Part shown: piece by piece, positions 61,516 through 64,000 of the stretch
How positions within the stretch are numbered: the stretch's first letter is position 1
Layout of the letters: the number at the start of each line of letters is the position of its first letter
From: Archilochus colubris
Taxonomy: Eukaryota; Chordata; Aves; Apodiformes; Trochilidae
DNA length: 64,000 nt
NCBI GenBank assembly: GCA_023079485.1
Contig: CM041104.1
Location: forward strand, 1,799,676 to 1,863,675
Direction: 5' to 3'
The notes under the pieces: generated by a model
Seen by the model: only the letters and a program-made list of their open reading frames with translations
Database searches by the model: none
What the model was told of the DNA's origin: nothing
Translations under genes and position numbers: made by a program

Positions 61516-64000
61516 GTCTCTGGGTTCCTATCTGCTGCTCAGAGGAGCCCTGACATGATCTGATTTCAGCTGGAGCTGCTTCCCCCTGAGACTCCTTTTG
61601 AGGGCTCTCATCCTGCTGCAGATGATGCCCAGAGGGACTGCTGTGTTCCCAAAGAAATGAACTGTCAAGGGGGTTTTATAGTGAAGATGGGTGCCTGGCT
61701 TCCAGGAGCAGTTTGTTCCTGGCTGGGCAGAGGCAGAGGGGTGGGTGAGCAGCAAGGACTGGGGGCTGGAGCCAAGTGTGGGACAGACATGGTGCTCCTG
61801 GGGGGCTGGCAGTCAGTGGCTGAACAGGGGGCTCAGGATGGGGAAGGGAGGACCCCCTGTGCCCCCCTGCCCTGCAGGGGCAGCAGAGTGGACAGCAAAG
61901 GGCTCAGGGCATGTAGCACCTCCCTGGGGCTGGAGTGGGGCTGTGACAGTGCTGCTCCCAGTGCTGCCTCACACTGGGTGCTGCAGGGCCTGGTGTGGGA
62001 CACAGTGCTTTGGGGAGGGTGTCTGGTGCACCCCAACCTACCCAGTGCACCCAGCAGTGCCTTGTGCACCCCAGCAACAACCAGTTGTTTGGTTCTGGGT
62101 GGTTTTGGGCACAGAGATGCTGTGAGCAGGGTGAGCATGTAACAGGAAAGCAGTTACTTATCATCTGACGTACACACAGGATTGTTAAGAATTAATGTGT
62201 GGTGTTAATATTAATTCAGCACCATGATGAGACCCTGGGGACTCGTGTTGGTTGGGCAGAGCAGCTTGGGAGGAACAGGGACAGTGCTGCTGCTCTCTGC
62301 AACATGTTCTTGACATTGGCCATTGTTGTCTCCTACCTGACCTGCTGATCCTCCAACCCTCTGTGTTTTTTCCATTAGGAATTTCTGATTTTCCATGATT
62401 ATATATTTCCTCTTCTGTTCTTGAGCTAGTGATGAACCTGTTCCAGCTGCTCAAAGTCTGTAATTTTACCTTTTGAATCTTGTATGGGTTCACTCCATAT
62501 ATTTTCTCCCAGCTCTGCAGGCTCCTTAGGTGCTTGGTGGAGGTTTTGCAGCCCAGCTGCCCCAGAGCAGTGCTGGGAATCCTTGAACAAACAGTTGAAC
62601 CTCAGGGCAAGTGGAGGGAAAGTCTTGGATGGGATTGCAGGAAGAGGAGTGGGAACTGTGACAGGGTTTTGGGGACTTCTAGAGGACTGTCTGAGAAATA
62701 CTGCAACAACTAATGAGCATTTAGGGATCTGTTTGGAAGCTTGTGCCATGCAGGAGCATGAGAGGACAATTTCTGGAACTTCTGATGTGAAGTATATGGG
62801 TAAAGAATATAAAATTTAAAGGAAAGAAATCCACTCTTCATGTTGTTAAGGTTGTTGTCAAGAAGATTGGGAACAAAGAAAACAGGCAGAGAGAGAGGAA
62901 AAAAAAAACGGATGCCAGCAAGGAGACCCAGTTAAGCTGAAGATGTCCAACAGGGATCAGAGTCTGACCTGAACTGGTTTGACATCTTTATGAGGATGGA
63001 GATGAATGCAGGGTCCATCCTGACAAGGTTCTGCCTTGACATAAGTAGTGAAATTTCACCCACAGAAGACAGAGAGGTGTTAGGACAGGGACCCAGAGAG
63101 GCTGAGGCTGTGGGGTCTCCATCCTTGGGGTTTTCCAACATCTCCCTGCACAAAGCTTGGTCCGAATTCAGCATTGTCCCTGCCTTGAGCAGAAGGTTAC
63201 AGAGACCCCCTGAAGCCCCTTCCCCCAACCTGATTTACTCTGTCTGGCTTTGACACAGAGGTTTGCAGAGCAGCACCTCATGGGCACAGGGCAGAACGTG
63301 GGTGCTCAGAGTAAATTTAATGGACAAAAGCAGATGAACATACCCAGCTGGTAACCACTGGGGAGAGAAAACTGAAGTCATGCAAAGTCAAATGAGAAAC
63401 GGCTTTTTCAGGAGCAAGACTAACTCACCATAAAAGAGAAGAAGCTTGGAAGAACAGGCTGTGCTGACATTGCCAGGCCTGGGTGGGTTTCTGGTGTTTC
63501 TCTGCCTGGTGTTTTGGCTGAACATGACCTTCAGCAGGTTGGTACTTCCTGGTTTGTGTGTGTCTGAGCAGGTCCTTCTACCCTTAAAACTGTGAGTCCA
63601 TGAGAGGTGTTAGAGCTGGATGCCACGATGAACATGTCCCTGTGGTGTCCATGTGTGTGATGTGTGTTTTGGAGCTTCGTGTGTGTGTGTGTGTGCAAGA
63701 ACCTGCACTGGTGAGCCCCCTTGTGCACTGTGCACTGAGAAGAGGTGAGGACCTTCCTGGGGAGGGACACTCCTGGGGACAGCCATGCCCTGGGGCTCCA
63801 AGGGTCCTTATCCTAGTGGGGACATGCTGAGGGTGAGGAAGGCTTTATCCAGGTTGTGGATAAATGGTGCCTTTGGCTCTGCCTTGGAGTTCAAGAAGCC
63901 CCTTGAGAAGGCCTGCAAAGACTGAGAGCAAGATGTAAACCTTGTCTCCTTCCCCACAAGGCCTGGCTGGTTTTTGTTTGCATCCCCAGCAAGCAGTCAG
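61516..64000. other. Downstream intergenic DNA
   Basis: No exon recognised. It contains a weak CR1-like segment (about 62950-63200, 'agaggctgaggctgtggggtctccatccttgg') and a (GT)n stretch at about 63678-63696. ERGIC3, next in human order, is not visible. Confidence 0.45.
63678..63696. repeat. (GT)n microsatellite
   Basis: About nine uninterrupted GT units. Confidence 0.85.

Overview
This window is vertebrate nuclear DNA, almost certainly from a bird. It has interrupted genes with GT-AG introns, roughly eighteen CR1 LINE fragments and several avian-type endogenous retroviral (ERV) sequences. The neighbouring genes CPNE1 and FER1L4 are also neighbours on human 20q11 in the same relative orientation (recalled knowledge). 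The species cannot be named from the sequence alone.

Positions 1-17930 hold the 3' part of a copine gene on the + strand. Nine coding exons are visible, covering the end of C2B and the whole copine/vWA domain, and identity as CPNE1 rests on the C-terminus and synteny. The 5' exons lie outside the window. The 8.9-kb intron between 7649 and 16587 carries a retroviral nest on the minus strand. The nest contains the 3' end of an alpharetrovirus-like provirus (env fragment plus LTR, 8427-9916). It also contains a separate class I, gammaretrovirus-like provirus (9917-15698) with two LTRs, gag, pro and a truncated pol fused in frame to an unrecognised membrane-anchor tail. That second element is broken: gag is frameshifted, RNase H, integrase and most of env are missing, and its two LTRs differ by large indels.

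Positions 17931-22670 are the CPNE1 3' flank and intergenic DNA with CR1 fragments. A solo LTR of the same class I family (22671-23316, + strand, 4-bp target duplication) sits directly before a CpG island that contains the first coding exon of the next gene.

Positions 23886-60593 hold a complete FER1L4-type ferlin gene on the + strand. I could trace 45 coding exons whose phases all agree; they total 6051 coding bases, or 2016 residues plus stop. The order is C2A, C2B, FerI, C2C, FerA/FerB, C2D, C2de, acidic linker, C2E, C2F and a C-terminal transmembrane anchor. Human FER1L4 is a transcribed pseudogene, so an open copy is notable. Its introns carry CR1 copies, a 346-bp antisense solo LTR with a perfect 6-bp target duplication, minisatellites and an unexplained 37-bp direct repeat.

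Positions 60594-64000 hold the probable FER1L4 3' UTR, with ATTAAA at 61487, followed by intergenic DNA where I see no gene. CPNE1 and FER1L4 both encode Ca2+/phospholipid-binding C2 proteins of membrane traffic, but nothing here shows co-regulation. The strongest regulatory idea is that the sense-oriented LTR upstream of FER1L4 contributes promoter activity.
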